From SURF-13 sp038924245 (GTDB lineage: Bacteria; Pseudomonadota; Gammaproteobacteria; SURF-13), in NCBI GenBank assembly GCA_038924245.1, contig JBCKVB010000016.1, positions 1 to 28,518 of the forward strand: a stretch of DNA of 28,518 nucleotides. The letters run 5' to 3'. Each line of letters starts with the position of its first letter. Position 1 is the first letter of the stretch. Below the pieces are notes generated by a model that was given only the letters and a program-made list of their open reading frames with translations, made no database searches and was not told the DNA's origin. Made by a program: the position numbers and the translations under genes. Of the stretch, positions 1 to 7,785 are shown one piece after another.

Positions 1-1065
<1,065 letters not shown>

Positions 1066-1132
1066 ACTTTATGCTGGCTTGAGGCCTGATATACTTGGGC
1101 TTCCGCCCGATTCAAGGAATTATGAAGATACT

Positions 1133-1207
1133 ATGCGCGTCTTGATAATTGAAGACAACCCGGATATTTCCCATGCAACTCCCTCCGTTACGCCTGAAGA
1201 AGAATGA
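1133..1207 (+). pseudogene. Truncated response-regulator N-terminus abutting rlmI
   Basis: ATG at 1133 opens MRVLIIEDNPDIS, which matches the first beta strand and acidic pocket (E-D) of OmpR-type receiver domains almost to consensus. After 13 residues the similarity ends exactly where the rlmI start region begins. The frame then runs out of register through the rlmI 5' end to a TGA at 1205-1207. This looks like the leftover 5' end of a response-regulator gene after a deletion or recombination, or an assembly junction. The 24-codon product would have no phosphorylatable Asp and no output domain. A leader with a possible AAGGA (1114-1118) precedes it, so the fragment may now supply transcription or translation signals to rlmI. 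Confidence 0.6.
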
Positions 1208-2369
1208 AGACCGGCGCCTGCGCGCCGGACACCTGTGGGTATTCAGCAACGAGGTGGATACCCGCCTCACGCCCCTTGCCAACTTCGCGGCGGGCGATGC
1301 GGTCAAGGTAACGGACAGTCGCGGCAAGGTCATCGGCAGCGCCTATGTCAACCCGAACGCGCTCATCTGCGCGCGCCTCATCAGCCGCCGCGCGCAGCGG
1401 ATTCTGGACCGCCCCCTGCTGATGGCGCGTTTGCAACGCGCGCTCGCGCTACGCACGCGTTTGTTTGAAAAACCCTATTACCGCCTGGTGTACGGCGAAG
1501 GCGACGCGCTGCCGGGGCTGGTGGTGGATCGCTATGGCGATGTGCTGGTGGCGCAGATCAACACCGCGGGTATGGAGCGCGTTAAAGACGACGTCGTAAA
1601 CACGCTGGTGGAACTGCTGCAACCCAGGGCGCTGCTACTGCGTAACGACAGCTCCATGCGCGCCCTGGAAGGGCTGGAGCGTACTATTGAACAGGCTTAT
1701 GGCGTAGCACCGGAGCGCGTCATGCTGGAGGAAGACGGCGCGCGCTTCGAGGCGCCGCTGCTCACCGGCCAGAAGACCGGCTGGTTTTATGACCACCGCC
1801 TGAATCGCGCGCGCCTGCAACACTACGCACGCGGCAAGCGCGTGCTGGATGTGTTCAGCTATCTGGGCGCGTTCGGCATACAGGCGGCGCTGAGCGGCGC
1901 GCGCGAGGTGCTGTGCGTGGACTCCTCGGAACAGGCGCTGGAGTTCGTCCGGCGCAATGCCGCGCTCAACGGGGTAACGGAGCGCGTCGCCACCCTGCAC
2001 AGCGACGCGTTTGAGGCGCTTAAAAATCTGCACGCGCAAGGCGAACGCTACGATATCGTGATTCTTGATCCGCCCGCATTTATCAAGCGTAAAAAAGACA
2101 TGGCGGCGGGCGCGGCAGCCTATCAGCGCATCAACCAACTCGCCCTGCAACTGCTGGTGGACGACGGACTGCTGCTGTCCGCCTCCTGCTCGTTTCACCT
2201 GGCGCGCGCGGAACTGCGCGACATACTGCGCAGGAGCGCCGAGGCGCACGGCCATCAACTGCAAATTCTGGAGCAGGGCCACCAAGGCCCGGATCACCCG
2301 GTGCATCCGGCCATCCCCGAAACCGATTACCTGAAAGTGTTTCTCGCGCGCCGCCTAGGGGAACTCTGA
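1173..2369 (+). CDS. rlmI: 23S rRNA (cytosine) methyltransferase, RlmI/YccW type
   Basis: A 398-aa class I SAM-dependent methyltransferase with the N-terminal PUA domain (LKKNEDRRLRAGHLWVFSNE) that defines the RlmI/YccW family, which makes m5C in 23S rRNA. Motif I (VLDVFSYLGAFG, about residues 224-235) binds SAM. ILDPPAFIK (about 298-306) is the motif IV loop, and SCSFH (motif VI) lies near residue 345. Length and order match the family. The start is the ATG at 1173 because MQLPPLRLKKNE is the usual N-terminus; an upstream TTG at 1149 only adds residues derived from the response-regulator remnant. The stop codon lies inside the first stem of the hairpin array that follows. Confidence 0.93.
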   Translation: MQLPPLRLKKNEDRRLRAGHLWVFSNEVDTRLTPLANFAAGDAVKVTDSRGKVIGSAYVNPNALICARLISRRAQRILDRPLLMARLQRALALRTRLFEKPYYRLVYGEGDALPGLVVDRYGDVLVAQINTAGMERVKDDVVNTLVELLQPRALLLRNDSSMRALEGLERTIEQAYGVAPERVMLEEDGARFEAPLLTGQKTGWFYDHRLNRARLQHYARGKRVLDVFSYLGAFGIQAALSGAREVLCVDSSEQALEFVRRNAALNGVTERVATLHSDAFEALKNLHAQGERYDIVILDPPAFIKRKKDMAAGAAAYQRINQLALQLLVDDGLLLSASCSFHLARAELRDILRRSAEAHGHQLQILEQGHQGPDHPVHPAIPETDYLKVFLARRLGEL

Positions 2370-2510
2370 AAAATACGTCCTTGGATTTTTCAGAGACGAA
2401 AAGCAAAAAACATGGTTTTTGCTTTTCTTCGTTTTTCAAACACAGCAAGTGTTTGAAAAACGGCAGTGCATCCCTGCACTGCGGGAACCTCTGATGTGTC
2501 AGAGGCTCCC
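2364..2510 (+). repeat. Array of five consecutive stem-loops between rlmI and lgt
   Basis: Five hairpins follow one another with almost no spacing. (1) 2364-2374 pairs with 2385-2395, 11 bp perfect, loop 10. (2) 2398-2409 with 2416-2427, 12 bp perfect, loop 6. (3) 2430-2443 with 2449-2462, 14 bp perfect, loop 5. (4) 2463-2470 with 2475-2482, 8 bp perfect, loop 4. (5) 2483-2494 with 2499-2510, 12 bp with one A/C mismatch, loop 4. The first three are AT-rich, unlike the flanks. Hairpin 1 contains the rlmI stop codon and could act as its terminator. The regular arrangement suggests a mobile REP/MITE-like element or a structured RNA; no coding potential is convincing. The stems are read directly; the function is inferred. 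Confidence 0.8.
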
Positions 2511-2566
2511 AAGAATTGAAACTTATGCGTGGCGCAGCCAATGCACATGCTTCATAATTAACGCTC

Positions 2567-3361
2567 ATGCTGCCCTATCCCGACATTGATCCTGTCGCCT
2601 TTCATCTGGGCCCTCTGCCGGTGCACTGGTATGGTCTCATGTACCTGCTCGGCTTTGCCTGCGCGTGGTGGCTGGGCGGTGTGCGCGCGGCGCGCCCCGG
2701 CGCGTCGGTAAAAAAAGAACAGGTGCTCGACCTGGTATCCTACGGCGCGCTGGGTGCGGTATTGGGCGGACGTCTGGGCTATATCCTGTTTTACGATTTG
2801 CCCGCCTACCTCGCCGAACCGCTCAACGTGCTCAAGCTCTGGCAGGGCGGCATGTCGTTTCACGGCGGACTGATCGGTGTGCTGGTCGCCATGTGGCTAT
2901 ACTCGCGCCACGCCAAGAAAGATTTTTTCGAGATCAGTGATTTCATCGCGCCGCTGGTGCCGCTCGGCCTTGGCTTGGGGCGCATCGGCAACTTCATCAA
3001 CGGCGAGTTGTGGGGCAAGGTGAGTGATGTGCCGTGGGCGATGGTGTTTCCGGGCGGCGGACCGCTGGCGCGCCATCCCTCGCAACTATATCAAGCGCTC
3101 CTGGAAGGCCTGGTGCTGTTTATCATTCTATGGATTTACTCCAGCAAACCGCGCCCCGCGATGGCGGTGTCCGCCGTGTTTCTCATTTTCTACGGCCTGT
3201 TCCGTTTTCTGGTCGAGTTCGTGCGCGTGCCCGATGCGCAATTGGGCTATCTCGCGTTCAACTGGCTCACCATGGGCCAAGCGCTCTCTCTGCCCATGAC
3301 CTTGGCGGGGCTGGCCTTGTTATGGTTTGCTTATCGAAAAACACCGGCGCACAAACAGTAA
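2567..3361 (+). CDS. lgt: Prolipoprotein diacylglyceryl transferase
   Basis: A 264-aa polytopic inner-membrane enzyme. It transfers diacylglycerol from phosphatidylglycerol to the lipobox cysteine of prolipoproteins, the first step of lipoprotein maturation. The Lgt signature GRIGNFINGELWG spans residues 138-150 with the essential Arg at 139. MSFHGGLIG (about 96-104) holds the conserved His, and HPSQLYQALLEG (about 168-179) is also family-typical. Seven hydrophobic stretches are visible and the length is normal. thyA starts three bases after the stop, so the two are probably co-transcribed. The lipoproteins near 17588 and 5585 would be substrates. Confidence 0.97.
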   Translation: MLPYPDIDPVAFHLGPLPVHWYGLMYLLGFACAWWLGGVRAARPGASVKKEQVLDLVSYGALGAVLGGRLGYILFYDLPAYLAEPLNVLKLWQGGMSFHGGLIGVLVAMWLYSRHAKKDFFEISDFIAPLVPLGLGLGRIGNFINGELWGKVSDVPWAMVFPGGGPLARHPSQLYQALLEGLVLFIILWIYSSKPRPAMAVSAVFLIFYGLFRFLVEFVRVPDAQLGYLAFNWLTMGQALSLPMTLAGLALLWFAYRKTPAHKQ

Positions 3362-3364
3362 CTC

Positions 3365-4159
3365 ATGCATCAATACCTGCAATTTCTGCGGCACATCCGC
3401 ACCCACGGCACGCAAAAAGGCGACCGCACCGGCACCGGCACCTTGAGCGTATTCGGCTACCAGATGCGCTTCAACCTCAACGACGGCTTCCCGCTCGTCA
3501 CCACCAAAAAACTGCACCTCAAATCCATCATCCACGAGATACTCTGGTTCCTGAGCGGCGACACCAACGTCAAATACCTCAACGACAACGGCGTACGCAT
3601 CTGGAACGAATGGGCGGATGCAAACGGCGATCTCGGCCCGGTGTACGGCGCGCAATGGCGCAGGTGGAAAACCGCCGAGGGACGTTCAATAGACCAGATC
3701 AGCGAACTCATCGAACAGATCAAGACCAACCCCGACTCGCGCCGCCTGATCGTGAGCGCCTGGAACGTGGGCGAACTCCCCAACATGGCCCTGCCGCCGT
3801 GTCACGCCTTCTTCCAATTCTACGTGGCGGACAAAAAGCTATCCTGCCAGCTCACCCAGCGCTCCTGCGACGCGTTTTTGGGCGTGCCGTTCAACGTCGC
3901 TGAATACGCCCTGCTTACGCACATGATCGCCCAGCAATGCGATCTGGGCGTCGGCGACTTTGTCTGGAGCGGCGGCGATTGCCACATCTATCTCAATCAT
4001 CTGGAACAGGTTGACCTGCAGCTCACGCGCACACCCTACCCCCTACCCACCCTGCACATCAAACGCAAACCGGCCTCGATCTTCGATTACCGGTTCGACG
4101 ACTTCGAGATAGTCAATTACCAGTGCCACCCCGCCATCAAGGCGATGGTGGCGGTTTAG
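3365..4159 (+). CDS. thyA: Thymidylate synthase
   Basis: 264 aa, the same length as E. coli ThyA. It converts dUMP and methylene-tetrahydrofolate to dTMP and dihydrofolate. The catalytic Cys146 sits in LPPCHAFF. Arg21 (GDRTGTGT), the Arg pair near 126-127 (PDSRRLIVSAWN) and QRSCDAFLGVPFN contribute to phosphate and nucleotide binding. WSGGDCHIYLNHLEQ matches the family region that contacts the nucleotide. It follows lgt by three bases, an arrangement common in Gammaproteobacteria. No truncation or frame problem was seen. Confidence 0.97.
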   Translation: MHQYLQFLRHIRTHGTQKGDRTGTGTLSVFGYQMRFNLNDGFPLVTTKKLHLKSIIHEILWFLSGDTNVKYLNDNGVRIWNEWADANGDLGPVYGAQWRRWKTAEGRSIDQISELIEQIKTNPDSRRLIVSAWNVGELPNMALPPCHAFFQFYVADKKLSCQLTQRSCDAFLGVPFNVAEYALLTHMIAQQCDLGVGDFVWSGGDCHIYLNHLEQVDLQLTRTPYPLPTLHIKRKPASIFDYRFDDFEIVNYQCHPAIKAMVAV

Positions 4160-4213
4160 GGCGCCGTGTCTCTGCTTGGCGTGGTGCGGCGAGGTAAGCC
4201 CCCCATGGGGTTA

Positions 4214-4242
4214 TTGCACCCCAAAGCTGGTACCATTATAAT
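4214..4242 (+). promoter_or_regulatory. Sigma-70-type promoter for the 34-aa peptide gene
   Basis: TTGCAC (4214-4219), a 17-base spacer and a perfect TATAAT (4237-4242) lie 45 bases before the small ORF at 4288. Short inverted repeats surround it: the CCCCATGGGG palindrome at 4201-4210, and AAGCCCC at 4196-4202 with GGGGCTT at 4244-4250. These could serve as an operator or as the thyA terminator. The box match is read directly; activity is inferred. Confidence 0.65.
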
Positions 4243-4287
4243 TGGGGCTTGTGTAAACCATTAACTTAGGCTCAACAGGAGTACACC

Positions 4288-4392
4288 ATGTTTCCGTCCA
4301 TACTGGTTCCGATCGCCATCTTCACCGGCTTCATTCTGCTCGCCATTTTCCTCACCAATCTGGCGCTGAAGAATCTGACTCCGCCCAAGTAA
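4288..4392 (+). CDS. 34-aa single-pass membrane peptide
   Basis: This ORF begins MFPSILVPIAIFTGFILLA, continues through one transmembrane helix and ends NLTPPK. A clear AGGAG (4277-4281) sits six bases before the ATG. A near-consensus promoter precedes it and a GC hairpin follows, so it looks like a complete monocistronic mini-gene. It lies just before the CcoN-like plus-strand genes and far from any larger ORF. Size and topology resemble the small accessory subunits found with terminal oxidases, but I do not recognise a family. Function unknown; an oxidase partner is a guess from context. Confidence 0.65.
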   Translation: MFPSILVPIAIFTGFILLAIFLTNLALKNLTPPK

Positions 4393-4409
4393 GGCTAACC
4401 CGTTGATTT

Positions 4410-4435
4410 AACCCGCCCCTTTGCGGGGGTGGGTT
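4410..4435 (+). terminator. Rho-independent terminator after the 34-aa gene
   Basis: AACCCGCCCC (4410-4419) pairs with the strand at 4426-4435 (GGGG, a G-T wobble, then GGGTT) around a 6-base loop, 18 bases past the TAA. The T-tract is short, so strength is uncertain. Confidence 0.6.
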
Positions 4436-4479
4436 GTTAGCGCCACCCATTGCGGCCGCGCTGTCACGCGGCGCAGGTC

Positions 4480-4995
4480 ATGCTCATGCAAAAACCCCCC
4501 GTACACACGCTGCTCAAGTTTCTGCTGATGTCCACCACCTTCTTTCTCGTCGGCACCGTACACGGCGTGTTGCAGGTGCTGCATCCCATCCGCGTCTGGC
4601 TCGACTCCATCGGCGGCCCGCACGGCGGGCCGGGGCGGATGATAGATCCGATCGCCCATGCGCACATCAACATGGTGGGGGGCGTGGTACTGCTGGTCAT
4701 GGCCACCAGTTATTACCTGTTCCCGCTGCTCGCCAACCGCCCGCTTTATTCGCAACGCCTGGTGCAGCACACCTTCTGGTGGACCAGCCTCGGTGTTGTC
4801 GGCTTCTACAGCACATTGATGGTGTTCGGTGTCTGGGGCGGCCACTTGTATCTCGCTGACCCGGACCGCGTGGCCGAAGCACTCCGCTATTATCCGCCCG
4901 TGATCGCCGTCGTCTCCACCGTGATGGGCATCGGCTTCTGGTGCTATTTCGCTAATATCTTTTTAAGCTTCCGCTCCCTCTATAAAAACCGCTGA
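4480..4995 (+). CDS. CcoN-like fragment protein: haem-copper oxidase subunit I C-terminal helices (helix X HxH) only
   Basis: About 171 aa with four or five hydrophobic helices. It resembles the C-terminal third of CcoN. AHAHINMVGG carries His60-x-His62, the helix X pair that in full-length subunit I ligates the high-spin and low-spin haems. YYLFPLLANRPLYSQRLVQHTFW lines up with the YY-(x)n-YS-(x)n-HFW spacing of the full CcoN at 14812-16221 and with the other short paralogue at 18079-18588. It lacks the helix II, VI and VII histidines, so it cannot build a CuB site. The start is ATG 4480 or 4486 (AGG 5' of the second); an upstream in-frame start at 4450 is unlikely. Its TGA overlaps the next ATG (TGATG). 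Possible roles: haem-binding accessory subunit or haem-insertion factor; both are inference. Confidence 0.7.
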   Translation: MLMQKPPVHTLLKFLLMSTTFFLVGTVHGVLQVLHPIRVWLDSIGGPHGGPGRMIDPIAHAHINMVGGVVLLVMATSYYLFPLLANRPLYSQRLVQHTFWWTSLGVVGFYSTLMVFGVWGGHLYLADPDRVAEALRYYPPVIAVVSTVMGIGFWCYFANIFLSFRSLYKNR

Positions 4996-5579
4996 TGACC
5001 CTCGCCTGTGGCTGTCCCGGGCAGTTTCCCGACTGGCACGAGCAAGACATCGCCCTCGGCGGCCGCCTTACCCACACGGCTCCGGTATCCACGTTCCTGC
5101 ACATGCCGATAGGCTATGAGCTGCGCCGGGAACGCCAACGGTTAACCCTGCAGCGCCTCGGCCTCAAGGAACAGTGGCCCGGCCTGGTTTTGCTGCACAC
5201 CGGTTTGCTGCGCGGAAAAATCCTGCGCCTGCTGGAACCCGCCACGTCCCCGGCGCGCGGCCTGAGTTATCTCCCGTATCCTTTTTGGGTGAGAGGCTTT
5301 TTGCATCAAGGCCCAATCACCGCCATGGCGCAAAGCGTGCGGCGCGTGCAAAGCGCCTTGATACAGGCAGGACGCAGGCCGCTGGAGTTGTATGTGAGTC
5401 ATCTTACCTGTCCGCGCTGCGCCGCACAGGGAAGAGCGATAGCGAAGGGTTCTACCAGTGTCGCGGGAGGCAGGACGCCGGGAGCGACTGCGGAGCAGCG
5501 TGGCGGCGAAAAGATATTGCTGCTGCGTCACTGGGCGGAGAGCCCGGCTTTACTGAGGCGCGTGAGCAAACAGGGCTAG
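4995..5579 (+). CDS. Unknown 194-aa Cys-containing protein coupled to the CcoN-like fragment gene
   Basis: I do not recognise this family. The start overlaps the preceding stop, so translation is probably coupled. The N-terminus has CGCPGQFPDWHEQDIALGG (Cys5, Cys7, then Asp-His). A second cysteine cluster (HLTCPRCAAQG) lies near residues 137-146, which together could form a metal-binding site. The middle is Leu/Arg-rich with no signal peptide or clear membrane helix, so the protein is probably cytoplasmic. The tail after about residue 150 is low-complexity. It ends five bases from the convergent minus-strand lipoprotein gene. Context suggests a maturation or regulatory role for the respiratory complex, unproven. 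Confidence 0.6.
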   Translation: MTLACGCPGQFPDWHEQDIALGGRLTHTAPVSTFLHMPIGYELRRERQRLTLQRLGLKEQWPGLVLLHTGLLRGKILRLLEPATSPARGLSYLPYPFWVRGFLHQGPITAMAQSVRRVQSALIQAGRRPLELYVSHLTCPRCAAQGRAIAKGSTSVAGGRTPGATAEQRGGEKILLLRHWAESPALLRRVSKQG

Positions 5580-5584
5580 GAACT

Positions 5585-5965
5585 CTACCTTGCGGCGGGT
5601 TCCGGCAGGGCGAAATTCAACACCGTCTCCTGCCCAGCGCGCTTAACCCGCACCCGCAGGGTATACGGTCCCTCCCCCCGCGCCTCCAGGGCGCGCCGGT
5701 ACACCCCGGTGTGTCCGTCCTGTATGGACTGTATCCAGGGTTCATCGTCGGCCACCTGTATGTATATCAAAAGATCGAACACCGCGCCGCGCGCGCCGCG
5801 CGCGGACACCAGAAATTCATTCATACCCCTGACCACCGGCGCGGGACGCGTCTCGACACCTATCGTCACGCCCTGCCATTCCTGGGTTGGCAGCCGCGCT
5901 TCATCCGCGCCACAGGCGCCGAGCAGCAGCGCGCCGCATAACAGCGCGCTAATTTTCGTCATCAT
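5585..5965 (-). CDS. FixH/YtkA-like periplasmic lipoprotein
   Basis: 126 aa starting at ATG 5965. The upstream extension in this frame is out-of-frame sequence of the 137-aa gene. The signal peptide ends in the lipobox LGAC (Cys18). The remaining part is beta-rich (GVTIGVETRPAPVVRGMNEFLVSARG, then PYTLRVRVKRAGQETVLNFAL), in the style of YtkA/FixH domains that accompany cbb3-type oxidases. It overlaps the end of the preceding gene by about 17 bases and closes the minus-strand operon. Following CcoG and the 137-aa membrane protein, it occupies the slot where ccoGH genes place FixH. Copper or assembly function is inferred; primary sequence similarity is weak. Confidence 0.55.
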   Translation of the reverse strand: MMTKISALLCGALLLGACGADEARLPTQEWQGVTIGVETRPAPVVRGMNEFLVSARGARGAVFDLLIYIQVADDEPWIQSIQDGHTGVYRRALEARGEGPYTLRVRVKRAGQETVLNFALPEPAAR

Positions 5966-6362
5966 GCCCGGTCTTATCGGCATCGCTATCCAGTCTGCCG
6001 CCGCGCGCGGAGCCGTACATATTCGCCATGTAGTAGATGAATGTAAAACCCGCCACGATCCACACCAGCGCGGCGACAAACCCCCAGTCAAACCACGCGC
6101 GCTCGTAACCGGGGCGGTCACCCCAGAACGGAAGACTCAAACCCACGGCGACCAGCGTGACGACCACAATCACCGCGATAAACCAGTACGGCACCCTGCG
6201 CTGTGATTCGGGAATTTTTTCCACCAGTTCCCAATCTTCCAGCCCGCGCATGGCGCGGCGTTCCTCGTCGCTCGCGTAACCGAAGTGCTCCGGATGCTCC
6301 TTGCCCCAGTCAGGCACTTGCGTGCCACCGAGTTCCGGTTTCTTCTCGCCGGACTCGCTCAT
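5949..6362 (-). CDS. Unknown 137-aa membrane protein between ccoG and the lipoprotein gene
   Basis: An acidic, soluble N-terminal segment (about 55 residues with many Glu/Asp and Trp-containing short motifs) precedes two transmembrane helices (about residues 59-80 and 90-112, with WFDWGFVAALVWIVAGFTF). A charged C-tail rich in Asp and His follows. The ATG overlaps the ccoG stop (ATGA), implying coupling. No cysteines or haem motif are visible. I do not recognise a family. The position suggests an accessory or structural subunit of the cbb3-like complex. Confidence 0.6.
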   Translation of the reverse strand: MSESGEKKPELGGTQVPDWGKEHPEHFGYASDEERRAMRGLEDWELVEKIPESQRRVPYWFIAVIVVVTLVAVGLSLPFWGDRPGYERAWFDWGFVAALVWIVAGFTFIYYMANMYGSARGGRLDSDADKTGHDDEN

Positions 6363-7717
6363 GATCCCGTCACCACATGCCGCGCACCGTAATCCACGCG
6401 CACGCCCTCTGCTGACTCTATGCTCACCACAAACGAGTACAAACCCCTGGGCAAATCAGCGTGGATGGTCAGATTCAAGTCCTGACGCCCGACACTTGCA
6501 AATCTGATCTCATCCGCGGATAGCGTGTAACCCCCCGGCGGCAATCCCTGCACGCTCACCTTGAAATGCGCCGGGCGGTACAGCTTATTGGCGAGCGCGA
6601 TGCGGTAATCCTGAATCACCCCGCCCTGATTGAAATCGGCGCGGGATACCGAGAAGTGATAGGGCTGATAACCGGACAGGCCCCACACCAGCATCGCCGC
6701 GCCGATGATGGTAAACGGCAAGCTCCAGGAAAAGCGCCCCGCCAGGGTGCCGAGATTGCTTTTGATTTTAAGCCCCACCGCCAGCGCCTGGCCCGCCAGT
6801 CTGGAAAGCTTGCGCTTGCCAAACTCGAAGCTGAGCAAGCCCGGTTCGCCTATTTTATATTGCAGGGAATCGCACGCGCTGATGCACGCGCCACAGTTAA
6901 TGCAACTGTCATAGGCGAGGGTGTTGCGCGGGTCAATCTCCACCGGGCACACCGTCAGGCAATAATTACATGTGGCGCAGCGCTCGCCGCGCGCGGCATC
7001 GTAGGCGATGTGCAAGGTCTGGGTGGTTTTGAACGAGTGCTGCCACACGCGGTAAATACACATGAAGCGGCAGAAGAAATGCCGTACCACGGCGAGATTC
7101 ACCAATATAATCAACACAAACACGGCATAAATCCAATACAGCGACGCAGCGAGGCGGGTGTCGTCCCGGATGGTGAGAAATGACCAGATTACCGCGGGCG
7201 GATAAAAATACAGCAATGGAATGAGCGCCAACAGCAACGCGGCGCCCAAAAACAGCGCCCCCAGCATCACCCAGTTCAGCCATTTTTGTTTGCCGGCCGA
7301 GACGCGCACGCCTGCGCCGTCCAGACTCACCTCGGCGTGCTTGCCCAGGAAGCGCCTGGTCATGCGATTCGCCCACTCGGACATGGTGTTTTGCGGGCAC
7401 ACCCAGCCGCAGAACGCCGTGCCCAGCGTGGAGTAGGTCATCACCAGTACGCTCGACAGCGCGACCCAAAATCCCACCACGATGAAGAAATCGGCGAACC
7501 AGATTTGCCGGCCCAGCACCACAAACGTCGCGGCGGCGGGATCTATGCGGAACAAGCCGCTGACCGGAATCATCACCGCCAGCGCCAGCGCGCCCCACTG
7601 CGCGGCGCGGCGCGTAATACGCAGGCGGTTGCCGTCCGCGACCGGACGCGTCTCAACCGGACGCGTCTCGACCGACACCTTGATGCGGCTTAAAGCCTGG
7701 TTGGCGCTGACGCTCAT
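6359..7717 (-). CDS. ccoG: Cytochrome c oxidase accessory protein CcoG (FixG/RdxA family)
   Basis: 452-aa polyferredoxin-type membrane protein. The ferredoxin module binds two 4Fe-4S clusters through Cys247, 250, 253, 257 and Cys272, 275, 278, 282. The membrane part has the family's CGWVCPQ (Cys103, Cys107) and CRFMC (Cys216, Cys220). The C-terminal 100 residues form the Ig-like FixG domain. CcoG is reported to act as a cupric reductase in cbb3 oxidase biogenesis, supplying Cu(I) for CuB. The N-terminus shows a direct duplication (VETRPVETRPV, residues 16-26), encoded by an imperfect DNA repeat. It is followed by ATGA-overlapped genes. Placement here ties the cluster to CuB-containing oxidases. 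Confidence 0.93.
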   Translation of the reverse strand: MSVSANQALSRIKVSVETRPVETRPVADGNRLRITRRAAQWGALALAVMIPVSGLFRIDPAAATFVVLGRQIWFADFFIVVGFWVALSSVLVMTYSTLGTAFCGWVCPQNTMSEWANRMTRRFLGKHAEVSLDGAGVRVSAGKQKWLNWVMLGALFLGAALLLALIPLLYFYPPAVIWSFLTIRDDTRLAASLYWIYAVFVLIILVNLAVVRHFFCRFMCIYRVWQHSFKTTQTLHIAYDAARGERCATCNYCLTVCPVEIDPRNTLAYDSCINCGACISACDSLQYKIGEPGLLSFEFGKRKLSRLAGQALAVGLKIKSNLGTLAGRFSWSLPFTIIGAAMLVWGLSGYQPYHFSVSRADFNQGGVIQDYRIALANKLYRPAHFKVSVQGLPPGGYTLSADEIRFASVGRQDLNLTIHADLPRGLYSFVVSIESAEGVRVDYGARHVVTGS

Positions 7718-7785
7718 AGCGTTATCATTCTAGCATAGGCTTCACATGGCTTCGGTGGCAGCCATAGGGTTTGACAACCCGCGCT

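Noticed and set aside
2131..2568. Open frame on the minus strand across the hairpin array and the rlmI end
   Set aside because: It runs antisense through rlmI and the five stems, with no ribosome site and no recognisable protein; a by-product of palindromes.
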